Notes under the pieces: generated by a model
Told to the model about the DNA's origin: nothing
The model's input: only the letters and a program-made list of their open reading frames with translations
The model's database searches: none
Program-made: the position numbers and the translations under genes
DNA from: a virus
DNA: 47,254 nucleotides
Virus record (IMG/VR): IMGVR_UViG_3300032401_000018
Location: 1-47,254 of that record
Direction: 5' to 3' (one strand)
Shown: in pieces, positions 8,227-16,787 of the stretch
How the letters are laid out: every line of letters begins with the position of its first letter
How positions within the stretch are numbered: the first letter of the stretch is position 1

Positions 8227-8742
8227 TTAGAAAGAATTTAACTTAGTATTGATGTAGGCATTATTACTGAATGATGCTGATACAGAACCACTACTCCAAG
8301 ATGAACCTGTCATGGCATAACTTGAGTTTGTTGCTAGGAATGAAGTCTTCCACGCCCACTTATTACGAACGTAACAATCAAATTCCAAATTTTCCAATTC
8401 AACTTCCGGTTCAACGGACAACTCCAAACGTCTGATTGCACCCTGATAATCGTCTGAATGGTTTTCAGGGAAAGGTTTCCTAAGATATACGAACCCATCT
8501 TTCTTTTTCTGGTCCACCAACCGTAATTCTTTTCCGACTTGTTTTTTCAAATCTTTTACGGCCTTTTGATAGTTTTTCTTCATGGCGGTCAAAGTCTCTT
8601 TTTGATATTTCTTGAGAAACTCTTCAGCATCTACCCAATACCCCTTTTCAGCGGCTTCGTAGATTTCGTCATGACTTTGCTTGTTTTCTTTTACAATGGT
8701 AAGCAATTCCGGTTTTGAAACTTTAATTTTTTGTAGGGACAT
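8227..8742 (-). CDS. Unknown protein: charged helical N-terminus plus fibre-like Ser/Ala tail
   Basis: 171 residues with two dissimilar parts. Residues 1-75 are strongly charged and helical (AEEFLKKYQKETLTAMKKNY, then LKKQVGKEL), probably a coiled coil. After a middle part, the last 40 residues switch to SYAMTGSSWSSGSVSASFSN, the Ser/Ala style of the fibre genes. I do not recognise the family. The start ATG has a strong Shine-Dalgarno (AAAGGAGTTTATTATG) lying in the 3' arm of a perfect 14-bp hairpin, so translation may be controlled. The stop is one base before the resolvase start. It may be a fibre-associated or assembly protein, or a short protein fused to a fibre remnant. Confidence 0.6.
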   Translation of the reverse strand: MSLQKIKVSKPELLTIVKENKQSHDEIYEAAEKGYWVDAEEFLKKYQKETLTAMKKNYQKAVKDLKKQVGKELRLVDQKKKDGFVYLRKPFPENHSDDYQGAIRRLELSVEPEVELENLEFDCYVRNKWAWKTSFLATNSSYAMTGSSWSSGSVSASFSNNAYINTKLNSF

Positions 8743-8746
8743 AATA

Positions 8747-8791
8747 AACTCCTTTTGTAACTGTTGTTAATACATAATTACAAAAGGAGTT
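8747..8791 (-). promoter_or_regulatory. Perfect 14-bp stem-loop that sequesters a ribosome binding site
   Basis: Arms 8747-8760 (aactccttttgtaa) and 8778-8791 (its exact reverse complement) flank a 17-nt loop. On the minus-strand transcript the 3' arm holds AAAGGAG, the Shine-Dalgarno of the gene starting at 8742. Folding would hide it. The stem is AT-rich and is followed by UUAUUAUG rather than a U tract, so a factor-independent terminator is less likely. T4 is known to use similar hairpins to block translation from read-through transcripts. Confidence 0.7.
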
Positions 8792-8814
8792 ATTTAGAAA
8801 GATTTTTTAAAATA

Positions 8815-9123
8815 TTATGCGCCGCCACCGAGGCTGGCACATCCAGTAATATATTTTGTAGTATCCAATCCTTGAACGTAAATGGAAAGGTCATTTCCAT
8901 CGTTTCTAAAGTCAGATTGTTGCATATAAGCCCATGAAGCTATTCTAAAAAGAGGAATTGTGAATTGAACCTCTTGAAGTCCGAATCCTAATCCGCCCGC
9001 AGAACCACGAGTCCCTGCGACGGTTGGGATGTTTTTAGCATCAAATGCGCCACCCGCTCTTTGGGTGTCGTATCTTTCTACTAAACAATTTGTTAGTGAT
9101 GGTCTTGGTGTCGGTATTGGCAT
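8815..9123 (-). CDS. Small unknown protein, probably virion-associated
   Basis: 102 residues beginning MPIPTPRPSLTNCLVERYD and ending GCASLGGGA. Rich in Gly and Ala, with no membrane segment, signal peptide or known motif. It has a good Shine-Dalgarno (CGGAGATATAACTTATG) and a TATTTATA octamer 21 nt upstream, so it looks well expressed. It sits between the FG-GAP/dockerin-like protein and the hairpin-controlled gene, within the structural block. A minor virion or chaperone role is possible from context only. Confidence 0.6.
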   Translation of the reverse strand: MPIPTPRPSLTNCLVERYDTQRAGGAFDAKNIPTVAGTRGSAGGLGFGLQEVQFTIPLFRIASWAYMQQSDFRNDGNDLSIYVQGLDTTKYITGCASLGGGA

Positions 9124-9144
9124 AAGTTATATCTCCGTTCAATT

Positions 9145-9152
9145 TATAAATA
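9145..9152 (-). promoter_or_regulatory. Late promoter-like octamer TATTTATA
   Basis: The sense strand reads CATATTTATAAATTGAACGGAG. The octamer ends 21 nt before the start at 9123, and the leader contains a clear GGAG Shine-Dalgarno. This is one of the best examples of the motif with a short leader. Confidence 0.5.
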
Positions 9153-9155
9153 TGA

Positions 9156-11867
9156 TTAGAAATCCATTTTCACCACGAAATTAATAGGAAAGTCTGGAGT
9201 AATCTTAATTGGCGAACCAAGTTTAGCAATAGCTATCAAATCACAACCATTATAGAGTCCAATAGACGTTACAGTAGGTGCCAGATACGAGCCTGTGGGG
9301 TCTTGTTTACTTAAAGGTAGATAATCCAAGAACTCCTGTGCAATCATCGGTGGTTGACCACGTTGCGTTTTACTATCCATATAATCCAAAATATCACTCA
9401 AATACTTCTTTTGTGAACTTGGAGTGATGTATGTTTCGTAGTTTTTCTGAGTCAATCTGTAAATGAAATACTTCCACATGATAAACATGTCATTGATGTT
9501 AATTTTGTTATCATCATTAAAATCCAAATCGTTAAACAGTGTATTATTGATATCTGAATAACTTGAAGTGAACACACCGTCGGTACCAGACCAAGATGAT
9601 GAATACATGTTATACACCGACGTTTCTTCGTCTGTTGTAGTATCAATAATGGAAGAAGTCCAATCAGTACTAGGTCTGCCTGTGGCCTCAGTGCTTTTGT
9701 AAGCCATATACCTTAACAAAACATCAGCATCTTGGAAATCAAATTGACCATTGTTATTTATATCAAATTCAGCACTTGGAACTACAACAGCTGATGGATT
9801 TGTGCTAACGTTAAATTCGCCCGGCTCAACAGGACAAACTACTTGTTTTTCATAGACGGTTTGTTTTGATTTGAAATCAATTTCATATTGATATTCATTA
9901 CTACTGATAACATTACTCAATTGCAATCCATCAAAATTTGAACCAGAAGTCATGATTACAATTTTACCATTTCTATAGAAAACATTGCCCACATAAAAAT
10001 TTTCTCTAAGATTTTTAAGATTGTAAATGTAAGCTTTGCCTGACAAATCTCCTATTATATCAACACTTCCAGTGAAACTTCCTGTAGTAGAATTCAAATC
10101 CATAATGACATTTGAACCGGATATCAACATAGGAGCGCCTATTGTGATAAACTGACTTGAGATGCTTGTATCGAATCCATATACGCGATATGGAGAAAGA
10201 AATCTTTTTTTGGTTTGATAAATGTTAACTATATCCCAATCAACGTTGGTTGTATCTGGTATAGAACCTGTAACTTTATTGTATAAAACAAATTGACCAT
10301 TTAAAGCGTTTTCACTATTATCTCCACAGTAATGTTCTTGAAATAAAGAACCACGAAGATAACATATGGAAGATGAATCGAAATTTATTTTTGGAACACC
10401 CGCGACGGCATATTGGTCATACATACTGACAGACCAACCCAATAGGTTGTTGTTCATTATCTTTTCGTTGCCATAGGATTTTCTAGCCAAGTAGTATCCA
10501 TAATCTCTATTCGCACATCTATCAAAGAAATAAACCGACCCCTGTTGATAAATTGATGACCCAGAATATTCTTGAATATCTCTATCTTTAGGCGCACCCA
10601 CCATTACAGACTCTCCATACATTGACACAGCATGTCCAAAATAATCAGCCGTATTTGGATATCCCAAAACTATAGGTAAAGTTGGATAAAATGTTAGTGG
10701 ATAAACGGATGCACTATTAGGACGCAAAGTAAATGTGTTTACCCAACTTGTTCCATTAAATTCATAAATATAAGCGTTTGAACTACTAGGTTTATTACTT
10801 CCAACGACCATACTCCAACTGAATGAAGAAGACGCTTTATTCATTCCAATATCGGCACCAAAATTATCATAAACTCCAATGTTAGAGGGTGTAGGTAAAG
10901 TTTGAACAAATGACCAACTCAAATCATTACCATTTATTTTCCTAAACATGAACACGGCACCTTTGCTTCCAGATTCCAAAGGAGAGCCTACGGCTAACCA
11001 TTCATCATTAAGTGATACTGAATATCCAAAAGATTCTGATACCGATGCTGAATTTGGATTGTAAATGGTTAATAGATATGGGTCTGTTCCGACAATTCCT
11101 ATAACTCTGACCTCTGCCAACAAAGCATAATCAGCAGCGGTATAAGTTGTTTGTATTGTAAGTGTCCCGCCGCTGTTTGATGTTGGACCTACAGCGATAT
11201 TTGCAAATTCTGCACCCGGAATGTTATCTTTTGTTTGAAATAAAGCAAAAGTAAAATTTTGAAGTGGTGGAACATCCACTAAAATGTTTACATATCCAGA
11301 TAAAGAACCGGTGCCTGTAATGGTTGGTTGTAATCTTGAAGCATATGGGTCAACGTCTAATGTTGAAAGGTCAAAAAGGTCAACATATCCTGACCCTGTA
11401 TAAAACATCGAACCTGTTTGAAAAGTAAATCTACTTATGAAATAAGGATTCCCCACAGCCAATATAGTATCACGCATATCCAATGCCCATCCATAACCAT
11501 CTTCTGATGCGGAGTAGTATTGACCAACATCTATTAACAAATCAAAATCTGCGGTGTATGGAACTGAACCTGTATATTCTGTGTGAAGATACCAAAATGG
11601 ACCTGATGCTGTGGGAAGTGTAGAAATATTAGCATATTCTGTTGATAATAGTATTCTTTCTTCTGGAGTGAGAGGTCTAAAAAGAACTTTTTTCAAGTCA
11701 TGAACATCAGTGTTGATGTTGTATTTATAAACCTCAACCGAACCTGTTCTAAGTAGGCTGGCAGTGTTTGCATTGTAACGGAACGGGTCGGGATTGCCGA
11801 CAGCCGCCCAATCTCCGTCACATGCTACGGACCAACCGAAATCTTCATTAGAAACCTTTGCAATCAT
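9156..11867 (-). CDS. Virion adhesin with seven FG-GAP-like repeats and two dockerin/EF-hand-like motifs
   Basis: 903 residues. Seven FG-GAP-like blades recur near 8, 123, 278, 334, 408, 474 and 563 (for example DYFGHAVSMYGESVMVGAP and ESFGYSVSLNDEWLAVGSP), the number expected of an integrin-alpha-type propeller. Two dockerin-like calcium loops follow: FDINNNGQFDFQDADVLLRY (701-720) and FNDDNKININDMFIMWKYFI (783-802), separated by about 60 residues. The end (GLYNGCDLIAIAKLGSP to VVKMDF) is homologous to the end of the 395-residue protein at 15587-16774, suggesting a shared attachment domain. Likely a calcium-dependent surface-binding baseplate or fibre protein. The start at 11867 has no Shine-Dalgarno, and TATTTATA lies 3 nt upstream. 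Confidence 0.72.
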   Translation of the reverse strand: MIAKVSNEDFGWSVACDGDWAAVGNPDPFRYNANTASLLRTGSVEVYKYNINTDVHDLKKVLFRPLTPEERILLSTEYANISTLPTASGPFWYLHTEYTGSVPYTADFDLLIDVGQYYSASEDGYGWALDMRDTILAVGNPYFISRFTFQTGSMFYTGSGYVDLFDLSTLDVDPYASRLQPTITGTGSLSGYVNILVDVPPLQNFTFALFQTKDNIPGAEFANIAVGPTSNSGGTLTIQTTYTAADYALLAEVRVIGIVGTDPYLLTIYNPNSASVSESFGYSVSLNDEWLAVGSPLESGSKGAVFMFRKINGNDLSWSFVQTLPTPSNIGVYDNFGADIGMNKASSSFSWSMVVGSNKPSSSNAYIYEFNGTSWVNTFTLRPNSASVYPLTFYPTLPIVLGYPNTADYFGHAVSMYGESVMVGAPKDRDIQEYSGSSIYQQGSVYFFDRCANRDYGYYLARKSYGNEKIMNNNLLGWSVSMYDQYAVAGVPKINFDSSSICYLRGSLFQEHYCGDNSENALNGQFVLYNKVTGSIPDTTNVDWDIVNIYQTKKRFLSPYRVYGFDTSISSQFITIGAPMLISGSNVIMDLNSTTGSFTGSVDIIGDLSGKAYIYNLKNLRENFYVGNVFYRNGKIVIMTSGSNFDGLQLSNVISSNEYQYEIDFKSKQTVYEKQVVCPVEPGEFNVSTNPSAVVVPSAEFDINNNGQFDFQDADVLLRYMAYKSTEATGRPSTDWTSSIIDTTTDEETSVYNMYSSSWSGTDGVFTSSYSDINNTLFNDLDFNDDNKININDMFIMWKYFIYRLTQKNYETYITPSSQKKYLSDILDYMDSKTQRGQPPMIAQEFLDYLPLSKQDPTGSYLAPTVTSIGLYNGCDLIAIAKLGSPIKITPDFPINFVVKMDF

Positions 11868-11870
11868 AGC

Positions 11871-11878
11871 TATAAATA
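11871..11878 (-). promoter_or_regulatory. Late promoter-like octamer TATTTATA
   Basis: The sense strand reads GTCTATTTATAGCTATG. It ends 3 nt before the start at 11867 and there is no Shine-Dalgarno. The TCTATTTATA decamer is the same as at both 31.2-kb sites. Confidence 0.42.
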
Positions 11879-11895
11879 GACCAAGAATGCAAGTT

Positions 11896-13269
11896 TTAGG
11901 CTAACACTCTTCCCCAAGTGTATTGGAAAGTTAATGATAATGTTTGAACTGTTGTTTTTTGTTGTGGTTGAAAGAACAAACAAACCAGAGTTTGAGAGAT
12001 TGGACCACCAGCGTTACTATTTTGTATTCCAAACGACCTGATATTAAATGACCCTTGTGCTGCTGCAAATACTCCAGTTTTAGTACACGAAAAACTCAAT
12101 GCTGTATATGGGTCTGGCGTTGCGAGAATTACATCATATGTTCCACCAACACCTTGCCTATTATTAGAACCATTTCCAGAACCTAAAAGTAGTGCTGCAC
12201 TATCTGACCAAAACAAATTTACATTTCTCGAAGGTTCCAGATATCCATTGCTTTGATTACTTGTGCCGTTTACATCAGGAAAAGAAACATTATAAGTTTG
12301 AATGTTATAATATCCACCAGAAGAACTTATTACAGTACTACCGCTTGGTGAAACCGGCCAAGGATTTGAACCACCGATGGAGGCTGTGAATGGAAGACCA
12401 AATCCAATACCAGAAACCGAACTACTAACAGTGTTTGGATATATAGCAATATCCAACTCATAAATAAGTCTAAGTTTTTGTCCAGAAGCTAGAGAGGTAG
12501 TTGTAGGCAATAATACTCTACTGAAAACCGATGCTGGCACGGCAGTAAAACTATAATTGTTTCCATTAGTTGCCCAACCAACGCCTACTTCACTAACAAC
12601 TACGGATGAAGTTTCATAAGCAAAATCCCAAGTTCTTCTTTCTTGAACTCCATATCCCGGTACAGTAACAACACCATTATAATTAGCACCATTGATATAA
12701 GAATTATTAAGACCAACGGTGTGAACAGATGCTTGCAATCCTATCTGTGAGGTTTTCCAAATTGTAAATGGTTTGTCTGGAGTAACGGTTGTTGATGGAG
12801 TTACTGTGAGTGTATTATTTATACCAATTGCTGTAACTCTTATTTCTTCACCACTACCACTAAATTGAATCATGTCTCCGATAGAAGCGGCACTAGAATA
12901 ACCATTACCTGCGGATGCTGTTATATTTGTTAATCCAGATGACCCCGGAGTAAATGTGAATGTGGTTCCTGCACAAGACCCTGAACCTTCACCGCCTCCA
13001 ATCAGACCTACAGGAATAGAGTTATATCTTGTGCCTGTACCCATCGAAGCTAGAACAAAAGCGTCAGCATAAGAAACATTACGGGTAGGCAAAGACCCCG
13101 GTGATAAAGCTTCCATTCCCTGATTTAAAATCAGATTTTTAGCCCAGTCTTTCATTTCCCATACAACATTCTCGTCTTTATCTATTACTGCGATTTTGTA
13201 TTTACCTGACAATTTATTGCCTACGGATGACCCATATTGGAGTCTATTTTGGGATTCTATATTATTCAT
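11896..13269 (-). CDS. Phage structural protein (tail/baseplate-associated)
   Basis: 457 residues. The N-terminus (KYKIAVIDKDENVVWEMKDW, then NLILNQGMEAL) matches a pattern common at the start of phage tail proteins, where a short beta element is followed by N-L-I-L-N-x-G. The rest is Gly/Ser/Thr-rich beta sequence with no catalytic motif. It has a Shine-Dalgarno (AAAAGGAAATT) and a TATGTATA element 21 nt upstream. It lies in a run of structural genes; I infer a tail or fibre-proximal role but cannot name a T4 counterpart. Confidence 0.65.
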   Translation of the reverse strand: MNNIESQNRLQYGSSVGNKLSGKYKIAVIDKDENVVWEMKDWAKNLILNQGMEALSPGSLPTRNVSYADAFVLASMGTGTRYNSIPVGLIGGGEGSGSCAGTTFTFTPGSSGLTNITASAGNGYSSAASIGDMIQFSGSGEEIRVTAIGINNTLTVTPSTTVTPDKPFTIWKTSQIGLQASVHTVGLNNSYINGANYNGVVTVPGYGVQERRTWDFAYETSSVVVSEVGVGWATNGNNYSFTAVPASVFSRVLLPTTTSLASGQKLRLIYELDIAIYPNTVSSSVSGIGFGLPFTASIGGSNPWPVSPSGSTVISSSGGYYNIQTYNVSFPDVNGTSNQSNGYLEPSRNVNLFWSDSAALLLGSGNGSNNRQGVGGTYDVILATPDPYTALSFSCTKTGVFAAAQGSFNIRSFGIQNSNAGGPISQTLVCLFFQPQQKTTVQTLSLTFQYTWGRVLA

Positions 13270-13290
13270 AATTTCCTTTTAGTCTGCTAC

Positions 13291-13298
13291 TATACATA
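13291..13298 (-). promoter_or_regulatory. Late promoter-like octamer TATGTATA
   Basis: The sense strand reads AAATATGTATAGTAG. The octamer ends 21 nt before the start at 13269, whose leader carries AAAAGGAAA. It differs by one base from TATTTATA. Confidence 0.35.
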
Positions 13299-13320
13299 TT
13301 TGTTGACATACACTTCCGAA

Positions 13321-14478
13321 TTAAATATTTTGGTTACTTCCAGTCAAGAAAGCCAATATTAATGATGACGAATCAAAGCTAGCCGTTCTTTCATACGTGT
13401 CGGTGAAGTTACTTCCTGATACAAAGCTCAATTCTACCGATGCCGAGTCAAAACTAGCAGTTCTTTCATACGTGTCTATCAAGTTACTTCCTGTCAAGAA
13501 ACTCAATTCTATTGATGCTGAATCAAAGCTGGCCGTCACTTCATACGTAGTATCAGCATTACTTCCAGTCAAGAAACTCAATGTTAGAGAAGAAGTATCA
13601 ATAGTGCTGCCTGTGATAAATACTTCAATTACGTTTTGTGCAATCGTTCCACTCAAAAAGTTCAAATTGAGCGTTGTTGTCTCAAAAATTGGATAATCTA
13701 CGTTTGAACCAAACAAGAATCCGACCGCTAGAGACATTGAATCGGTTCTTAGTTGATTTTCCTGTGCTCCACCAAAGAATGATACGGCCAAACTGCTTGT
13801 ATCGGTATTTGCAGTTGTATCATTAAACCAATACCAATCACATAAAGATGATGATAAATTTGAAATAAATTCGTTTGTAAATTTTCCCACTTCTTGTTGG
13901 TGAGAAAACAAATTCATTCCAGCATTTAAATTTCCATTACCATCATCTGTGATGGTGTATGGATTATCTAATGTATTATCTGTCATTGTGATAGAATTTG
14001 GCGTCATTTTTTCACCAAAAACAACCCTTGGAATTTCAAATAACTTAAACTGTTCTGTTAGTAATCTTTTTGTTTTAGAAAGTTCAAAGTCAATATTTTC
14101 CAATCCCCAAATCTTAGTAGGATTTAGGTATGTATTGTAAAACATCGTTCTAACTTGGTAATAGATTGACCTTTTATACGTCCCATCCACATTTTGTGGG
14201 TCGGTGTTAGGATAAAATGGTCCTGTGACATACAATCCATCTTCTACTGTAGCCAAATCCGTTCCCTGTTGTTCAAGAGCAATGTTACATAAACTGTTTT
14301 CTATAGGAAGTTCACTACCATCACCATAATCAATAAATTGTAAAGCAACAGCATATTCATCTGGGTCAGCATCTTCGGTAAGTAATACGTTGCTATTATC
14401 TGTATTATTCAACGCCCAGTTCTTTGTAGCCACAAAAGGCGTCAACTGAACTTGATATTTTTTAAGTGCTTTAATCAT
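13321..14478 (-). CDS. Structural protein with C-terminal 25-residue tandem repeats (paralogue of the next gene upstream)
   Basis: 385 residues. Residues 1-205 are clearly homologous to the neighbouring 365-residue protein: TPFVATKNWALNN against TPFVVTKNWELSN, and WGLENIDFELSKTKRLLTEQF against WGLENIDFEKSKTLKFVTDKF. The C-terminus differs and consists of tandem repeats from about 225 to the end, with core SASIELSFLTGSN and linker DTYERTASFD at an exact 25-residue period in the last four copies. This looks like a conserved attachment domain carrying a repetitive beta shaft. It sits 1 nt from the paralogue, so it arose by tandem duplication. Probably a baseplate- or fibre-associated protein; exact role unknown. 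Confidence 0.7.
   Translation of the reverse strand: MIKALKKYQVQLTPFVATKNWALNNTDNSNVLLTEDADPDEYAVALQFIDYGDGSELPIENSLCNIALEQQGTDLATVEDGLYVTGPFYPNTDPQNVDGTYKRSIYYQVRTMFYNTYLNPTKIWGLENIDFELSKTKRLLTEQFKLFEIPRVVFGEKMTPNSITMTDNTLDNPYTITDDGNGNLNAGMNLFSHQQEVGKFTNEFISNLSSSLCDWYWFNDTTANTDTSSLAVSFFGGAQENQLRTDSMSLAVGFLFGSNVDYPIFETTTLNLNFLSGTIAQNVIEVFITGSTIDTSSLTLSFLTGSNADTTYEVTASFDSASIELSFLTGSNLIDTYERTASFDSASVELSFVSGSNFTDTYERTASFDSSSLILAFLTGSNQNI
13334..13633 (-). repeat. 75-bp tandem repeats in a structural gene
   Basis: Copies begin with ttacttcc at 13334, 13409, 13484 and 13559, exactly 75 bp apart, and encode 25-residue protein repeats. The first three are full and similar; the fourth degenerates after about 25 bp. 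Shared stretches such as ctttcatacgtgtc show recent duplication. Copy number could change by slippage without breaking the frame. Confidence 0.9.
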
Positions 14479-14479
14479 A

Positions 14480-15577
14480 TTACACCAAATTATACTCCAA
14501 CCAAGTCTTCAAAGATTCTGTAAAATATTGTGGTGCAAATGGAGAATATCTACACGTTGATGCTGAAGGCGTCATGGATGCAGAATCCCAATATGAAGGA
14601 CCACAACTCTGTGTTGTATTCCAATAATCCGGGTCATTATCCCAAAATACTGGAGTAGCGTAAATACTGGCAGTATTGGAATAAGAAGACGTGCCCAAGA
14701 GATTTACAGCATACATTCTATACCAATATGTTCCACTGTAAGAAATGGCTGTATCTAACCAAAGATTTGTAAAACCAGAAAAAGATTGAGAAGTGGTATA
14801 ATTTATACCATTAATTGACCGTTCAACAACATATTGTGTTACAGGCCAACCGTTTATGTTCCAAGTTACTAATACAGACGGACTACACAAGTTATATGTA
14901 GCAGTCAATACAGGCATATCAGGCGGACTTATGGTATTGTAAACGTCACATGCACCATTACTACCAGAAAGATATTCATTTAAGTATTTGCCTACTTCTT
15001 GTTGTCGGGAGAACAAATTGGATTCAGCAAATAAATTACAATGTCCATCATCAACTATGAGATAATCATTATCCGTTGTGGTATCTAAAAGTTTAACTGT
15101 GTTTGGGAGAACCTTTTCTCCAAATATTCCTTGGGGAATCATAAACATTTTGAATTTGTCTGTTACAAATTTTAGTGTTTTAGATTTTTCAAAGTCAATA
15201 TTTTCCAACCCCCACATTTTAGTTGGGTCTTGATAATTGTTATAGAACATCTGAACTATCTGCGCATACACCATTCGTTCGTATGTTCCATCTTGATTTT
15301 GTGGGTCGGTGTCGGGATAGAAGAGTCCCGGAACTTTTAATCCGATTCTGAATTTTAATTTATCCAGACTTTGTTGTTCTAGTCCTATATTACAATTACT
15401 TGCAGTAATGGGTGTGTACACACCATATTGGAGATACTCTAAAGCTACAGGCGGACCATCACTACCACTGTGTTCCATGAGGATTAAATCCCCATTTGTT
15501 ACATTTGATAGTTCCCAATTTTTTGTAACAACGAACGGTGTAGTTTGCGTATCATTTTTATGTAGTGACTTGAGCAT
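14480..15577 (-). CDS. Structural protein with fibronectin type III-like domain (paralogue of 13321-14478)
   Basis: 365 residues. Residues 1-205 form the domain shared with its downstream paralogue. Residues about 218-309 look like a fibronectin type III domain: PPDMPVLTATYN opens it, SVLVTWNINGWPVTQYVVER carries the Trp strand, and GTYWYRMYAVNLLGTSSYSN the conserved Y-x-V-x-A strand. The remaining 55 residues are rich in Trp, Tyr and Ser. FN3 domains in phage tails usually mediate weak carbohydrate or surface contacts. It lies 1 nt from the paralogue and 9 nt from the upstream gene, in one operon. The FN3 call rests on pattern only. Confidence 0.72.
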   Translation of the reverse strand: MLKSLHKNDTQTTPFVVTKNWELSNVTNGDLILMEHSGSDGPPVALEYLQYGVYTPITASNCNIGLEQQSLDKLKFRIGLKVPGLFYPDTDPQNQDGTYERMVYAQIVQMFYNNYQDPTKMWGLENIDFEKSKTLKFVTDKFKMFMIPQGIFGEKVLPNTVKLLDTTTDNDYLIVDDGHCNLFAESNLFSRQQEVGKYLNEYLSGSNGACDVYNTISPPDMPVLTATYNLCSPSVLVTWNINGWPVTQYVVERSINGINYTTSQSFSGFTNLWLDTAISYSGTYWYRMYAVNLLGTSSYSNTASIYATPVFWDNDPDYWNTTQSCGPSYWDSASMTPSASTCRYSPFAPQYFTESLKTWLEYNLV

Positions 15578-15586
15578 TTCATTCTA

Positions 15587-16774
15587 TTAGAAATCTAGTC
15601 GGACCTTAATGAGCAATTCGCTGTCAAATGTTTTCACGGCAGGTCTGCTAAGTTTAGCTACAGCAACTAATTCGTTGTTATCATTATACAGACCAACTGT
15701 TGTTACGTAAGTCGTAGGATTCGTAATAAAATCTTGATTGTAAATAGTTCCTCTTGCGTGAATTCCATCAGTACCATCATACACGTAGGTAGGATTGTTA
15801 GAATAATTGAAATCACGATTCTTAACTCTTACAAAGTAATGTCTTGCTGGAACATATTCAGTCTTACGGATTTTCAACGTATTATTTGCGTTCTGAATGG
15901 CCCAGAAGAATACTTTATGATTGACTGTAGATGGAATTAATGCCGATTGACCGGCGATGGCGATGCCTTGAATACTCTGAGTAGTATAACCAGCGATACA
16001 TCTACTTCCGGCACCTGCTGGAGCTGCCGGCCCAAGTGTTCCTGAAAGAGCACTTAATCCTACCAATTGGTCAATAACTTGAGCATTGAACACAATTACA
16101 CCATCATTAGGATAAAGTAATCCAATACCTTGATATGGCGGTAGGGTGGTCGTGGCATCGTTAATAGAACCGGAAATTAGGTTATAGACAGATGAAGCCT
16201 GAGAAAGGAATGGTGAATCATCACGTAATGTAATAGAACCATTAGAACCCGTCAATGTAATTTCATACAAGCCTTCGTCAATCTTATCTTTCATCTTATA
16301 GGATGAAACATTCATAACAAAAATGTCGTCGGCGGCAATACCTTGTGGATTACTAGAACTTCCTGATTTGAATTGGAATTTTCCAGACAAGTCGGTACTA
16401 CCAATCAACATGTTTTGATATTGTGTATAAACTGCTTTAGCAGCGAAAGCTTTGATACTTGCTGTGTCCAAATTAAATGAACCACTTCCTAATTCTCCAT
16501 AGTAATTGCCGTAAGCAATGGAAAAGTATGGGTCGTTATTAGCGTGGGTCGTAGAATCAGGAAATACATCAAGATAATACATCGTTCTACGAATGTCATA
16601 AATTGATGCTCCGTAGGATGGCGAAGGCGTGGCCGCTGATTGAGTCAATTCAAAGAAGTTATCGGTGAACAAACTCGCACTCCAATACGTTTCACCGTTT
16701 GGCCAAAATCCACTAGCTACTGCGGCTGTTCTTCCGGCAACTATGTCTGTGGGGTCGAATAAATTGAATATCAT
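15587..16774 (-). CDS. Structural protein sharing a C-terminal domain with the FG-GAP/dockerin-like protein
   Basis: 395 residues. The C-terminal stretch (TVGLYNDNNELVAVAKLSRP, then SELLIKVRLDF) is homologous to the end of the 903-residue adhesin at 9156-11867 and is a recurrent ending in virion proteins of T4-like aquatic phages, as I recall the family. The N-terminal part (DIRRTMYYLDVFPDSTTHAN) is mixed alpha/beta without catalytic motifs. It starts 13 nt after the upstream gene. Likely a baseplate or tail protein; the shared C-terminus may be the virion anchoring domain. No T4 gene name can be assigned. Confidence 0.65.
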   Translation of the reverse strand: MIFNLFDPTDIVAGRTAAVASGFWPNGETYWSASLFTDNFFELTQSAATPSPSYGASIYDIRRTMYYLDVFPDSTTHANNDPYFSIAYGNYYGELGSGSFNLDTASIKAFAAKAVYTQYQNMLIGSTDLSGKFQFKSGSSSNPQGIAADDIFVMNVSSYKMKDKIDEGLYEITLTGSNGSITLRDDSPFLSQASSVYNLISGSINDATTTLPPYQGIGLLYPNDGVIVFNAQVIDQLVGLSALSGTLGPAAPAGAGSRCIAGYTTQSIQGIAIAGQSALIPSTVNHKVFFWAIQNANNTLKIRKTEYVPARHYFVRVKNRDFNYSNNPTYVYDGTDGIHARGTIYNQDFITNPTTYVTTVGLYNDNNELVAVAKLSRPAVKTFDSELLIKVRLDF

Positions 16775-16787
16775 ATGTTATACCTTA

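Noticed and set aside
8747-8791. Factor-independent terminator
   Set aside because: The stem is AT-rich, lacks a following U tract on the minus strand, and holds the Shine-Dalgarno of the next gene.
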